Positions 26,317 to 36,720 of a stretch of 64,000 bases of DNA are shown here, in pieces. The stretch lies in NCBI GenBank assembly GCA_028284395.1, contig JANQRV010000188.1, forward strand, positions 1-64,000. The letters are read 5' to 3'. Both the position numbers and the translations under genes were made by a program. The first letter of the stretch is position 1, and every line of letters begins with the position of its first letter. The notes beneath the pieces are model-generated. The model was not told the origin of the DNA and made no database searches. It was given only the letters and a program-made list of their open reading frames with translations. This DNA is from Saprospiraceae bacterium (lineage in GTDB: Bacteria > Bacteroidota > Bacteroidia > Chitinophagales > Saprospiraceae).

Positions 26317-27735
26317 ATGCAAACATATTTAAGCTACACATTGTTGGCCTGCTGTGGGCTATTGTTCTTTTCTTGCGGGCGTTATCTGGAGATTGATCGT
26401 TCCCAGTTCATCAAGGATGGTGAGGCAATACCAACCGTGAATTTGGATGAATATCATTCGGTGCAAAATCGACCGGACCAGGATCCCGCTATCGCGGTGG
26501 CCATGGCAATTTCCGGGGGAGGTTCCCGGGCTTCAAATTTTGGTATCGGTATTATGATGGGACTGGAAAAAATACAACTTTCAGGGAGAGATAACGCTCT
26601 GAACCAGGTTGACTACATTTCAACGGTCTCCGGAGGAGGGTTTGCCGGAGGAGCCTACATTAATGCACTTTTTGATCACCGTTTCTACGATCGTAAAGAA
26701 CCATTTTCTCTGGCCGCTTACGTCGACCGAAACATACGAGAAGACCTAAGTGTTTCCTATGTAGGAGCATTGGCTAGAGGATATTTCAATCCCAAAGTGT
26801 GGTTTTCCTTCGTTGATTACGGTGATGCCTTGGAAAATTCCATCAACGATCATGTACTGGGGTATGCCAGAAGAAAGGAAATTGCTCCATCACGGAATAT
26901 CCTTTTAGGTGATCTTTTTATAGCCAAAAAAGACACGATTAGTGAGGTTTTGTACCCAATGCATATCACTAATAGCTCCGCTATGGGGACGCTTGCTATA
27001 TTCCCGTTTACGCCTGACATCTTACAGACACATCGGGTCACTGGCTATACGCATGGTATGAAAATAGTAGAAAAACCAGATCTTGACCCCTACCAGATTC
27101 CATTGGCGGTAGGAATTAAGGCCAGCGGTAGTTTTCCAGTCTTAATCCCTAACACTACTCTTCACAGCAGCTTTAATGCGGAGCGGAAGTACTTGCACAT
27201 TATGGATGGAGCGATGACGGATAATCAAGGATATTATACGGCTTTGGAAGTTCTGAAACAGGATGAAGCTCCGAGAAAAGTACTTTTGATTGTGGATGCA
27301 GATGCTTCCGGTAATTTAAACACCTTTTCGGAACGTCAGGGTGCTAAAGCCCCGGTAAATGTATTCTTGTCCCTGGCATCAAGTGGTTTATACGCACGCC
27401 GGGCAACAATGAGAAAGGACCTCAATGAATTGGGAAGAAAATTTGGCATCGTTCCTATCTTTCTTGGTTTTAGCAGCTTGATCGAAGGAGTTGCTTTGCC
27501 CGAAAATTTACCGAAGAGGATTAAGATCAAAGAGGAGCAGGATCGATTGATCGGTATTTTGAAAACCAATCCGGTTATACTTTCGGAAGTGGATGCTCAT
27601 ATTCTTTATGAACTATTGACGAATATCGGGACCAAATACACGATCAAACCCAAGGAACAGGAATTGCTCTATCTAGGGGGACAAAGAATAGTCCAAATCA
27701 TGGCAGAGGAAATCAGGGCAGCAATGGAATATTAA
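26317..27735 (+). CDS. patatin-like phospholipase lipoprotein
   Basis: 472 residues starting MQTYLSYTLLACCGLLFFSC, a lipoprotein signal. The patatin core shows an oxyanion glycine run ISGGGSRASNFGIG, the nucleophile elbow STVSGGGFAGG (Ser in the -V-S-G- context; the first Gly of GxSxG is Thr, as in cytosolic PLA2-like members) and the dyad Asp in MDGAMTDNQG. The product is expected to hydrolyse acyl lipids in the periplasm or at the outer membrane, but substrate is unknown. An alternate reading as a non-catalytic homologue is unlikely because Ser and Asp are both present. It is divergent from uvrC and followed by a hairpin. Confidence 0.9.
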   Translation: MQTYLSYTLLACCGLLFFSCGRYLEIDRSQFIKDGEAIPTVNLDEYHSVQNRPDQDPAIAVAMAISGGGSRASNFGIGIMMGLEKIQLSGRDNALNQVDYISTVSGGGFAGGAYINALFDHRFYDRKEPFSLAAYVDRNIREDLSVSYVGALARGYFNPKVWFSFVDYGDALENSINDHVLGYARRKEIAPSRNILLGDLFIAKKDTISEVLYPMHITNSSAMGTLAIFPFTPDILQTHRVTGYTHGMKIVEKPDLDPYQIPLAVGIKASGSFPVLIPNTTLHSSFNAERKYLHIMDGAMTDNQGYYTALEVLKQDEAPRKVLLIVDADASGNLNTFSERQGAKAPVNVFLSLASSGLYARRATMRKDLNELGRKFGIVPIFLGFSSLIEGVALPENLPKRIKIKEEQDRLIGILKTNPVILSEVDAHILYELLTNIGTKYTIKPKEQELLYLGGQRIVQIMAEEIRAAMEY

Positions 27736-27739
27736 AAAA

Positions 27740-27783
27740 CCGGACCAATACTTGATTAGTCCGGAGGTAAAAAGAATTTTTTT
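27740..27783. terminator. possible terminator between convergent genes
   Basis: A 6-bp GC-rich stem CCGGAC (27740-27745) / GTCCGG (27759-27764) with a 13-base loop. A T run follows on the + strand at 27776-27783, 11 bases after the stem, so it is not a textbook case. It is well placed just after the patatin stop codon. Confidence 0.45.
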
Positions 27784-27807
27784 GGTATGTAGTATCTATT
27801 TTAAACG

Positions 27808-30294
27808 CTATTGTTTCACAATTTTGTATGTGAAAGCTTTGTTGTTTTGTGTGACCCTCAGGAAATAAGGGCCAGTCGGGTAATTTGACAGATCTACATC
27901 ACCATTGAAAAAGCCATCAAATTGATTGTCTTCAAAACTGTAAACTTGTTGTCCGGTAAGGTCTGTTACCGAAAGCCGGATCGTTCCGACCTCTCCTTGG
28001 AAAGACAGTTGGACCTGGTCGGTGGTTGGATTCGGTGATGCCTTGAAATATCGAAGTTCCAATTTTTCCGCCATTCCTATCGAACCGGTTTCCTCTTTGG
28101 GTAATGCGAATTTGATAGGTAAATTAATTACCGTGCGGACTGTTTTTCCATCCTTTTTGCCAGGAGTGAAAGCTGGCAATAAGGCACCAATTCTCATTAC
28201 TTCGTGCCCAAAAGCTTCCGATTCATCCCGTTCTACTTTGAAACTAGAAAGCCTGCCATTTTTTTCGACTACAAACTTCAGAATGGCCATACCCTCAATG
28301 CCCTTTTCCTTAGCTGCAGTTGGGTATTGAATGTTCTTTTGGATGAACGCTATCAATTTTCGGTTACTGCAGTTTTTTAGTTCTTCTGCATCCATTGTGT
28401 TTTCGTCGCAGCCCGGGAACCTAGGCATTTCATCGACTTCCGTAAATGCTTTTTCGGTAGTTTTATTATCATCGATTTTGAATCTGACCGGTAGGGTGAA
28501 TTCAAATTCTACCGGTTTGTTTTCGTCTATTGCCGGTTTCCAAGCGGGCATCTCATTGATGATTTTCAGGACTTCATCGTCACAACCTCCACCGATAGCC
28601 CGGACAATGAATGGGTCCCTGACTTGACCCTGTTCGTCAATGATGAATTTAACCACTACTGTTCCCTGAATGCCGGCATCTCTTGCCGAGGATGGGTATT
28701 TAATATTTTTGTAAATGTGCATCAACATATTTCGGTCAGAACATCTCTGTAATTCCTTTCCTTCCAAAGTTGGGTCGCAATCGCCAAAGAGAGGAAGTTG
28801 CTCTACTTCGGTAAGCACTTTCTGGTGTTTGGTTTCCTTAATCGCTGGCCATTTGGTAAACAACTCCTTTGTAACCCCTTCCTTCATGAAAATAACCATA
28901 AGGTTCTTGCCGTCCTGAAACTTCAAATCAACTCTTTCAATTTGATCCTGTGGGAACCCCTTGGGGAATTTATCCTCACTTTCTACGGTGTAGGACAATT
29001 TGGTGCCGTCTTTGAGAACAATAATACCAACTGTGATATCAGATACACCTGTTGCTGTATTTCCTCCCGTCATGGAGTTATTGATTTGCCCCTGGTAGCT
29101 ATATCTAAGGGTTTCCGTGTCGAGCAAGATCAGGTTGACTTCGAACTCTTCAGCAGCTTCTTTTGCCATGGTTTCAAGTTCAGCTGCTTTACCGGGGAAA
29201 GTTTCCAGCAGCTTGCGGTAGCTTTGTGCAAATTGGCCCATTTTGACCGACATTAGAAATTTTCCGTCAATAGTCTCATCGTCTTTATTCGTTACGGTAG
29301 TGTTTTGTCCATCTAATATTGTCAGGAGTAATTGCTTGATCTCTTTTGGGTTGAATTCATGCATCAGATTAAATTTGGATTCCTGAAGCCCATTCAAATA
29401 ATCTTCTGGCTTCATCTTGTTTTTGCCGGCAAAAGCCATCAGTAGCAAGGCGGTCATGGGTATGGCAAAAGCATATTTCAGATATGCCAAAGGTTTAGAT
29501 CTTTTCCGTTTCATCATTGTGAATCGTTTTTTTAATTGTAAACTAAAATGATTTGCAAGAGCAATCACGTTTCCGGATAGTGATTGTCTGATTAACAAAT
29601 GGCCATATTGTGTCTTATTCATATTTTTTATTGTGGAAGCATCCGCAATGAATTCGTGTTGGAGTCTCAAGGAGCTTTTGAAAAAGTAAATGAGTGGATT
29701 GAACCAGAAGACTATGCTGAGTATCTCCAGAAAGAAAACATCAAGGCTATGCCAACCGTCAGCGTGTGCCATTTCGTGTTTTTTGATCTTTTCCAGGTCG
29801 GTTTGATTCTCTTTAAAATCTTCATTAAAAAATAGAAGATTAAAACAGGAAAAGGGTGCTATTTTCCTGCTATGAAAAATTAATATATGATTTCCCTCCC
29901 GTTTTCGTCGTCCCGTTCTAACAAGTGTCCCGATCCTCGTAATACCGATCAATAACCTCAATGACAAAAGGGAAAACCCTGTCCAATACAGGTAGCGAAG
30001 GAGCTCCTCTGGCTTAAAGTATCGCTGGTCAGGCCGAACCTCAACAATGGTTTCAAAGGCTTCGATCCCTACTACTACGGGCTCTATATACTGGGCGTGA
30101 AAGACTTGTTGTTGAATGCTGGCAGCCGGTATGGAAACTTCCAATGTAGGAATGAGAAGTCCCAGCGATAGACTTGTCAATAAATAACTGCGGTTGAGTC
30201 GGAAGTAAGTTTCTTTGCGAAGGAAACAATGAAATAACAGATAGAAACATAGCCAACAAATACTAACTTTAATGGTATAGCTTAACATAAACAT
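27808..30294 (-). CDS. BlaR1-like M56 membrane metallopeptidase fused to two TonB C-terminal domains and a T9SS sorting tail
   Basis: 828 residues. The N-terminal 290 hold four or five transmembrane segments (about 8-24, 40-55, 103-118, 187-205, 270-288) and a zinc site H173-E-M-A-H177, with HEFIADA at 213 as the usual downstream element of M56 proteases. A linker region follows, then two TonB_C-like domains (YPSSARDAGIQGTVVVKFIID and YPTAAKEKGIEGMAILKFVVE, each preceded by a Cys-containing segment), and last a type A sorting domain (ASPNPTTDQVQLSF ... PTGPYFLRVTQ). M56-TonB fusions occur in Bacteroidota; the sorting tail is unusual on a polytopic inner-membrane protein. The BlaI-type repressor gene is 3 bases upstream, so it probably senses an envelope signal and cleaves the repressor. 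Confidence 0.9.
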   Translation of the reverse strand: MFMLSYTIKVSICWLCFYLLFHCFLRKETYFRLNRSYLLTSLSLGLLIPTLEVSIPAASIQQQVFHAQYIEPVVVGIEAFETIVEVRPDQRYFKPEELLRYLYWTGFSLLSLRLLIGITRIGTLVRTGRRKREGNHILIFHSRKIAPFSCFNLLFFNEDFKENQTDLEKIKKHEMAHADGWHSLDVFFLEILSIVFWFNPLIYFFKSSLRLQHEFIADASTIKNMNKTQYGHLLIRQSLSGNVIALANHFSLQLKKRFTMMKRKRSKPLAYLKYAFAIPMTALLLMAFAGKNKMKPEDYLNGLQESKFNLMHEFNPKEIKQLLLTILDGQNTTVTNKDDETIDGKFLMSVKMGQFAQSYRKLLETFPGKAAELETMAKEAAEEFEVNLILLDTETLRYSYQGQINNSMTGGNTATGVSDITVGIIVLKDGTKLSYTVESEDKFPKGFPQDQIERVDLKFQDGKNLMVIFMKEGVTKELFTKWPAIKETKHQKVLTEVEQLPLFGDCDPTLEGKELQRCSDRNMLMHIYKNIKYPSSARDAGIQGTVVVKFIIDEQGQVRDPFIVRAIGGGCDDEVLKIINEMPAWKPAIDENKPVEFEFTLPVRFKIDDNKTTEKAFTEVDEMPRFPGCDENTMDAEELKNCSNRKLIAFIQKNIQYPTAAKEKGIEGMAILKFVVEKNGRLSSFKVERDESEAFGHEVMRIGALLPAFTPGKKDGKTVRTVINLPIKFALPKEETGSIGMAEKLELRYFKASPNPTTDQVQLSFQGEVGTIRLSVTDLTGQQVYSFEDNQFDGFFNGDVDLSNYPTGPYFLRVTQNNKAFTYKIVKQ

Positions 30295-30297
30295 AGG

Positions 30298-30687
30298 TTA
30301 TTCGTTTTCATCCTCCAGGTTTTCCAGAAGGGAATTAAGGTCTTTCAAACTCAGGTCCGTCTCCTTTACCATAAAGGATACCAGTCGATTCATCGAGCCT
30401 TCGAAATAATCGGTTACAAATCTTTTAAGCGTCTGTTTGCTGTATTCCTCTTTGCTAACGATTGCGTGGTACTCATAAGTCCGGCCATAAGCTTTGAAAC
30501 TCAAGAAACCTTTTCCCGTTTCCTGATTATCAAGACCCCGTACTATAGTGGATACCGTACTGTGGGGCGGTGGTTTAGACAGGCCCATTGTCTCTTGGAT
30601 GTACCGGCGGATATCACTCACCGTACATGGGCCTATCTTCCAAATAATCTGCATGATCTCTTCCTCTGCTCTGGTCAGCTTTTTCAT
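30298..30687 (-). CDS. BlaI/MecI/CopY-family repressor
   Basis: 129 residues from ATG 30687 (MKKLTRAEEEIMQIIWKIG); ten further codons upstream have an ATG at 30717 but lie before the family's normal start. The winged-helix domain covers residues 1-75 (TVSDIRRYIQETMG ... PPPHSTVSTIVRGLDNQ), and the C-terminal dimerisation helices follow (EEYSKQTLKRFVTDYFEGS). BlaI proteins dimerise on inverted repeats and are released by M56 cleavage. It forms one operon with the downstream metallopeptidase. Two dyads in the upstream DNA are good operator candidates. Confidence 0.94.
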   Translation of the reverse strand: MKKLTRAEEEIMQIIWKIGPCTVSDIRRYIQETMGLSKPPPHSTVSTIVRGLDNQETGKGFLSFKAYGRTYEYHAIVSKEEYSKQTLKRFVTDYFEGSMNRLVSFMVKETDLSLKDLNSLLENLEDENE

Positions 30688-30727
30688 AAAATTGTGATGT
30701 TTTGGTTGACAATTCATACTTGAATTG

Positions 30728-30765
30728 CAATACTATCACTGAAAAAATAGTTGTGCAACTATTTT
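30728..30765 (-). promoter_or_regulatory. blaI promoter with overlapping perfect dyad
   Basis: Read on the minus strand, a -33 TTG, a 20-base spacer and a -7 like TAGTATTG (+ 30728-30735; one mismatch to TAnnTTTG) form a good Bacteroidota promoter. The TTG lies inside a perfect 10-bp inverted repeat, AAAATAGTTG-TG-CAACTATTTT (30744-30765), so a bound repressor would cover the -33 element. Confidence 0.65.
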
Positions 30766-30768
30766 AGG

Positions 30769-30800
30769 CGTTTTATAGCGTATAATTACGTTATAAGACG
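30769..30800. promoter_or_regulatory. second, imperfect 32-bp dyad beside the blaI promoter
   Basis: A 32-bp imperfect palindrome: 12 of 14 base pairs match in each arm around a 4-bp centre. Arms begin CGTTTTATAGCGTA and end TACGTTATAAGACG. It starts three bases beyond the perfect dyad, upstream relative to blaI. Possibly a second BlaI site or a site for another regulator. Confidence 0.5.
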
Positions 30801-30867
30801 TACTTGGTAGTTGAGATGCTCTGCTCCCGTACTTTGGTGTGTGAACGAGAATTTTTTTAGAAAAAAA

Positions 30868-32103
30868 TTAAAGACTGGAAGGAATCAAGAGATCGAGGTC
30901 GGTGGATTTAATATGAAATCGCTTGCCTAGGTATTCATTGGTTAGGCAACCCTTGTAAATATATATACCATGACGCAAGCCGAGGTTAGCAGAAATGAGG
31001 TGTTCAAGACTACTGCCGCCATTACTGGTTTTGAGTAGAATAGGAGTGAGGATGTTACTTACAGCTACGGAAGCAGTCCTTGAAACTTTGGAGGCAATGT
31101 TCGGGACACAATAATGAATTACTTCGTGTTTGATAAAGGTTGGCTCGTCCAGTGAAGTTACTTTGGAGGTAGCAAAACAACCACCTTGATCAATGCTTAC
31201 ATCTACAATAACTGAACCTGGTTTCATTTTACTGACCATCTCCTCGGAAACAACCACTGGCGTTCGCCCCGTTTTAGAGTGGATCGCTCCGATAGCTACA
31301 TCAGCTGTGACCAACTCCTGGGTAAGATAGTGGGGGTTAATAGCGGAAGTATAAAGGTGTCGTCCAACATGATTTTGAATCCGCTTTAACTTGTAGATAT
31401 TGTTTTCGAATAATCTCACCTGGGCTCCCATTCCGAGAGCTGCCCTGGTGGCATATTCAGCAACAATTCCAGCCCCGAGAATGACAACCTTGGCACTCGG
31501 AACACCGGATATTCCACCCAATAGAACCCCTTTGCCTCCACTGGTGTTAGCGAGGAGCTCTGCCGCGGTGTGGATAGCGGTCAAGCCCGCCAATTCACTC
31601 ATGATCCGAACAATAGGGAAGGTACCTGCTTCATCTTCCTTGATGTACTCCATTGCAAGGGCAATGACGCGTTTGGCTTTGAGCTTGTAAATGTACTCTG
31701 CGGTAATGATCGGGAGCTGAAGTGGAGATATTAAGATTTGCCCTGGGTGCATCAGATCTATTTCCTCCAGGATAGGGGGTGCTACTTTGAGAATGATATC
31801 TGCTTCGTAGACTTGTTTGGCGCTATAGGCAATTTCGGCGCCCGCTTCCGAAAAATCGTGATCCGTATAATTCGATTTCTCTCCCGAACCGGTTTCTAGG
31901 ACAACTCGATGTCCATGAGCAACTAAGGTGGCGATGGAGGATGGTACTAAAGCAACACGGTTTTCCTGTATGATGATCTCGCGTGGTATGCCAATAAACA
32001 GCTTATTCGATTTTTTTTGGATTTCAATCGTTTCGACCTTGGTTTGTCGACCTGTTTCTGTGAGCTGTCTAGGGATAATTATTTTCTTTTCCTTGTCACT
32101 CAT
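30868..32103 (-). CDS. ald: alanine dehydrogenase
   Basis: 411 residues, the AlaDH/PNT family. N-terminal domain: IGIPREIIIQENRVALVPSS; NAD domain: VVILGAGIVAEYATRAALGMGAQV (a Rossmann motif whose third Gly is Ala); QGGCFATSKVTSLDEPTF and HYCVPNIASKVSRTASVAVSN are typical of Bacteroidota alanine dehydrogenases. About 35 residues precede the family start. The enzyme interconverts alanine and pyruvate plus ammonia with NAD. A transhydrogenase alpha subunit is less likely because no beta subunit adjoins and the length suits AlaDH. Confidence 0.9.
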   Translation of the reverse strand: MSDKEKKIIIPRQLTETGRQTKVETIEIQKKSNKLFIGIPREIIIQENRVALVPSSIATLVAHGHRVVLETGSGEKSNYTDHDFSEAGAEIAYSAKQVYEADIILKVAPPILEEIDLMHPGQILISPLQLPIITAEYIYKLKAKRVIALAMEYIKEDEAGTFPIVRIMSELAGLTAIHTAAELLANTSGGKGVLLGGISGVPSAKVVILGAGIVAEYATRAALGMGAQVRLFENNIYKLKRIQNHVGRHLYTSAINPHYLTQELVTADVAIGAIHSKTGRTPVVVSEEMVSKMKPGSVIVDVSIDQGGCFATSKVTSLDEPTFIKHEVIHYCVPNIASKVSRTASVAVSNILTPILLKTSNGGSSLEHLISANLGLRHGIYIYKGCLTNEYLGKRFHIKSTDLDLLIPSSL

Positions 32104-32158
32104 ACTGCTGCCACAAATAAATAATATTAATACTATTGGTTAGTGCTACTTCACCTTC

Positions 32159-32581
32159 CTACAAAAATAAAATTTTTCGGGAGGAATTTTTGATAAATTT
32201 TATTTGAATACGCACAATATTATATGGTAAAACAGCCTCGATCAATTCCGGCCATTCCACAAAACAAAAACTATCGTCGTACAGGAGGTCTTCGATGCCA
32301 ATTTCCAACGCTTCTTCCAGATTTTTTAAGCGATATAGATCCAGGTGGTTGATATGGCAGGGAACGCCGTGATACTGCCCTTGATACTGATTGATCAAAG
32401 CATAGGTAGGGCTTGTTACAGCTTCTTTCACTCCGAGTAAGCGACACAAGATCTTGATCATGGTAGTCTTTCCCGCTCCAACCTCTCCGTAGAAGGCCAT
32501 TTTCCTTCTTGGTCCGGCAAAGTTCAACAAGCCTTTTGCCGCATTTTCCAGATCTTCTTCCCGCTTGATAACTAATTCCAT
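32159..32581 (-). CDS. tsaE: tRNA threonylcarbamoyladenosine biosynthesis protein TsaE
   Basis: 140 residues. Walker A GEVGAGKTTMIK at about residues 33-44, then VTSPTYALINQYQ, HLDLYRL and FVEWPE: the complete set of TsaE ATPase motifs. TsaE works with TsaB and TsaD to make t6A37 in ANN-decoding tRNAs. Partners are not in the window. The gene is divergent from gyrB with a 63-base gap and lies downstream of nothing on its own strand, so it has its own promoter. Confidence 0.95.
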   Translation of the reverse strand: MELVIKREEDLENAAKGLLNFAGPRRKMAFYGEVGAGKTTMIKILCRLLGVKEAVTSPTYALINQYQGQYHGVPCHINHLDLYRLKNLEEALEIGIEDLLYDDSFCFVEWPELIEAVLPYNIVRIQIKFIKNSSRKILFL

Positions 32582-32620
32582 ACGTTCAAGTTTAAACCTT
32601 ACATCTTACTTCAATAATAG

Positions 32621-34617
<1,997 letters not shown>

Positions 34618-34618
<1 letters not shown>

Positions 34619-34648
34619 TCAGGTTGTTAGGCCTGATGCTCGGTTTTT
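34618..34648 (+). terminator. hairpin at the end of gyrB
   Basis: ATCAGG (34618-34623) pairs with CCTGAT (34632-34637) around an 8-base loop; a T5 run begins seven bases later (34644-34648). It starts on the last base of the gyrB stop codon. Confidence 0.45.
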
Positions 34649-34699
34649 ACAAAATTCCTGTTATTTTGAGCTTAATTCCTCAAATTAACGACACGACCC

Positions 34700-36622
34700 A
34701 TGGGCGAACAAAAGGTTTCTCTTCCTTCCGATCAGCAAAATATGCGCAGATTTGTTAAGAACCTCCTAAACGATGTGAAGGCTGTTGAATACATGTTGGA
34801 ACATGGTTGGTTTGAAGATGATGTAATTCGGATCGGCGCTGAGCAGGAAATGTGTCTCATCGACAAGAAAACCTGGAAACCCGCACCAGTGGCGATGGAA
34901 GCCTTGGAGAAAATGCAGCAATATGGGTGGGTGGAAACTGAATTGGCAAAATTTAATCTTGAAATTAATCTCGCGCCCAAATTGTTTCAAGGCGATTGTC
35001 TGCGCGCGTTGGAGCAGGAAACCAAAGATCATCTTGATGTTATCCGAGAAAACCTGGCTCCCTTGAATGCCGATCTCTTATTGACCGGTATTCTTCCCAC
35101 CCTTCGGAAATGGGATCTTGATCTGCATAACCTGACTCCTAAAAAGCGCTATCACGCCTTAATTGAAGCCATCAATAGCCAGTTGATTGGCAATTCTTTT
35201 GAGTTGCGATTGGTGGGAATCGATGAGTTGCTGGTCAAGCATGATTCTCCATTGTTGGAGGCTTGTAATACTAGTTTTCAGGTGCATCTGCAAGTTCGTC
35301 CACAAGACTTTGTGAAAATGTATAACATTTCCCAGGCCTTGGCTGCACCGGTGATGGCAATTGCTGCAAATTCACCGGTTGTTTTTGGAAAGCGGCTTTG
35401 GCATGAGAGTCGGATAGCCTTATTTCAGCAGGCTTTGGATACACGGACCACTGCTTACCATATGCGAGAAAGAAGCCCCCGAGTAATTTTCGGCACGGGG
35501 TGGATGAATGAGTCGATCATCGAAATTTACAAGGAGGACATTGCGCGCTTCCGGGTATTGCTGAGCGCGGATGTAGAAGAAGATTCTCTCCTGAAAATCT
35601 ACGAAAAGAAAGTTCCGAAATTAAGAGCACTGCAAGTACACAATTCTACGGTATATCGTTGGAATCGACCCTGCTATGGCGTTGGCGATAATGGCAAGCC
35701 GCATTTAAGGATTGAAAACAGAGTGTTGCCGGCCGGACCAACCGTAGCTGATGAGATGGCGAATGCTGCGCTTTGGTTAGGAGCAATGGAAGGAATGGCT
35801 TCCATTGTGGATGATATTCGGACACAAATGTCCTGGGAAGATGCCAGAGATAACTTTTCTAAAGCTGCCAGGGTAGGAATCGATTCGGCATTTTCTTGGT
35901 TCAATGATGGTAAAATAGGCGCCTGTGAATTGGTCCTAAAGGAATTGATCCCCATTGCTCGGCAGGGACTTCAAAATAGAGGAGTGGATACACAGGATAT
36001 TGACCGCTATTTAGGGATTGTTGAAGAGCGTGCGAAGCGCCATATGAATGGGGCAAGATGGCAACTGAGAGCCTATACCAGCCTGATTAAGGAAGTCAAT
36101 AAAGATGAAGCTCTATGTGTATTGACAGCCAGTATGAAAAAGCACCAATTGGAAGAATTACCGGTTCATCAATGGCCTTTACCTAAAGTGGAAGATCTAG
36201 ATGAGTACGTCGCTTCAAAGTTGTTGGTCGATGAGTTTATGGAGACTGATTTATTCACCGTACAAAAGGACGACTTGATTGAATTGGTGGCAGAGATGAT
36301 GGAATGGCGCAACATTCGGTATATGCCGGTAGAGGATACCAAGGGGAATCTTTCGGGGTTAGTAAATTCCCGTCTTTTGATCAAGCACTTTGTTAATTAC
36401 GGGAAATTGATTCATAAGAAATCCATGATGGTAAAGGACATCATGATCAAGGAACCCGTTACAATAAAACCAAATGCCACCATCGTCGAGGCGGTCCAAT
36501 TGATGAATAAACATCAGATTGGTTGCCTGTTAGTCGTAAACGAAGGAGAACTGATCGGGATGATTACCGAAACCGAATTTCTCCGCGTATCTAATAGATT
36601 GATCGAACGACTTGAGAAATAA
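34700..36622 (+). CDS. GCS2-family (glutamate-cysteine-ligase-like) protein fused to two CBS domains
   Basis: 640 residues. Residues about 15-440 resemble the GCS2 carboxylate-amine ligase family: IGAEQEMCLIDKKTW (glutamate-binding edge strand), EINLAPKLFQGDCLRAL, ACNTSFQVHLQV and RIENRVLPAGPTVADE. The C-terminus has two CBS modules (ETDLFTVQKDDLIELVAEMM ... LSGLVNSRLLIKHF and KEPVTIKPNATIVEAVQLM ... LIGMITETEFLRV), which usually bind adenine nucleotides. The likely picture is an amide- or peptide-bond-forming enzyme gated by nucleotide level; product unknown. It need not make glutathione precursor, since this genome has bacillithiol's BshA. Confidence 0.85.
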   Translation: MGEQKVSLPSDQQNMRRFVKNLLNDVKAVEYMLEHGWFEDDVIRIGAEQEMCLIDKKTWKPAPVAMEALEKMQQYGWVETELAKFNLEINLAPKLFQGDCLRALEQETKDHLDVIRENLAPLNADLLLTGILPTLRKWDLDLHNLTPKKRYHALIEAINSQLIGNSFELRLVGIDELLVKHDSPLLEACNTSFQVHLQVRPQDFVKMYNISQALAAPVMAIAANSPVVFGKRLWHESRIALFQQALDTRTTAYHMRERSPRVIFGTGWMNESIIEIYKEDIARFRVLLSADVEEDSLLKIYEKKVPKLRALQVHNSTVYRWNRPCYGVGDNGKPHLRIENRVLPAGPTVADEMANAALWLGAMEGMASIVDDIRTQMSWEDARDNFSKAARVGIDSAFSWFNDGKIGACELVLKELIPIARQGLQNRGVDTQDIDRYLGIVEERAKRHMNGARWQLRAYTSLIKEVNKDEALCVLTASMKKHQLEELPVHQWPLPKVEDLDEYVASKLLVDEFMETDLFTVQKDDLIELVAEMMEWRNIRYMPVEDTKGNLSGLVNSRLLIKHFVNYGKLIHKKSMMVKDIMIKEPVTIKPNATIVEAVQLMNKHQIGCLLVVNEGELIGMITETEFLRVSNRLIERLEK

Positions 36623-36720
36623 CCAGCCCGGTATAATATTTGCCCCCAGTTTAGCATTGTAATAGTTAATTGTCGCCAAAGCGTTGATCTCATTGCATTG
36701 TCAAATTTGAAAACTATCAT

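Noticed and set aside
28798-29256. 152-residue open frame on + strand
   Set aside because: Antisense shadow inside the M56-TonB fusion; low-complexity Phe/Asn-rich and no start context.
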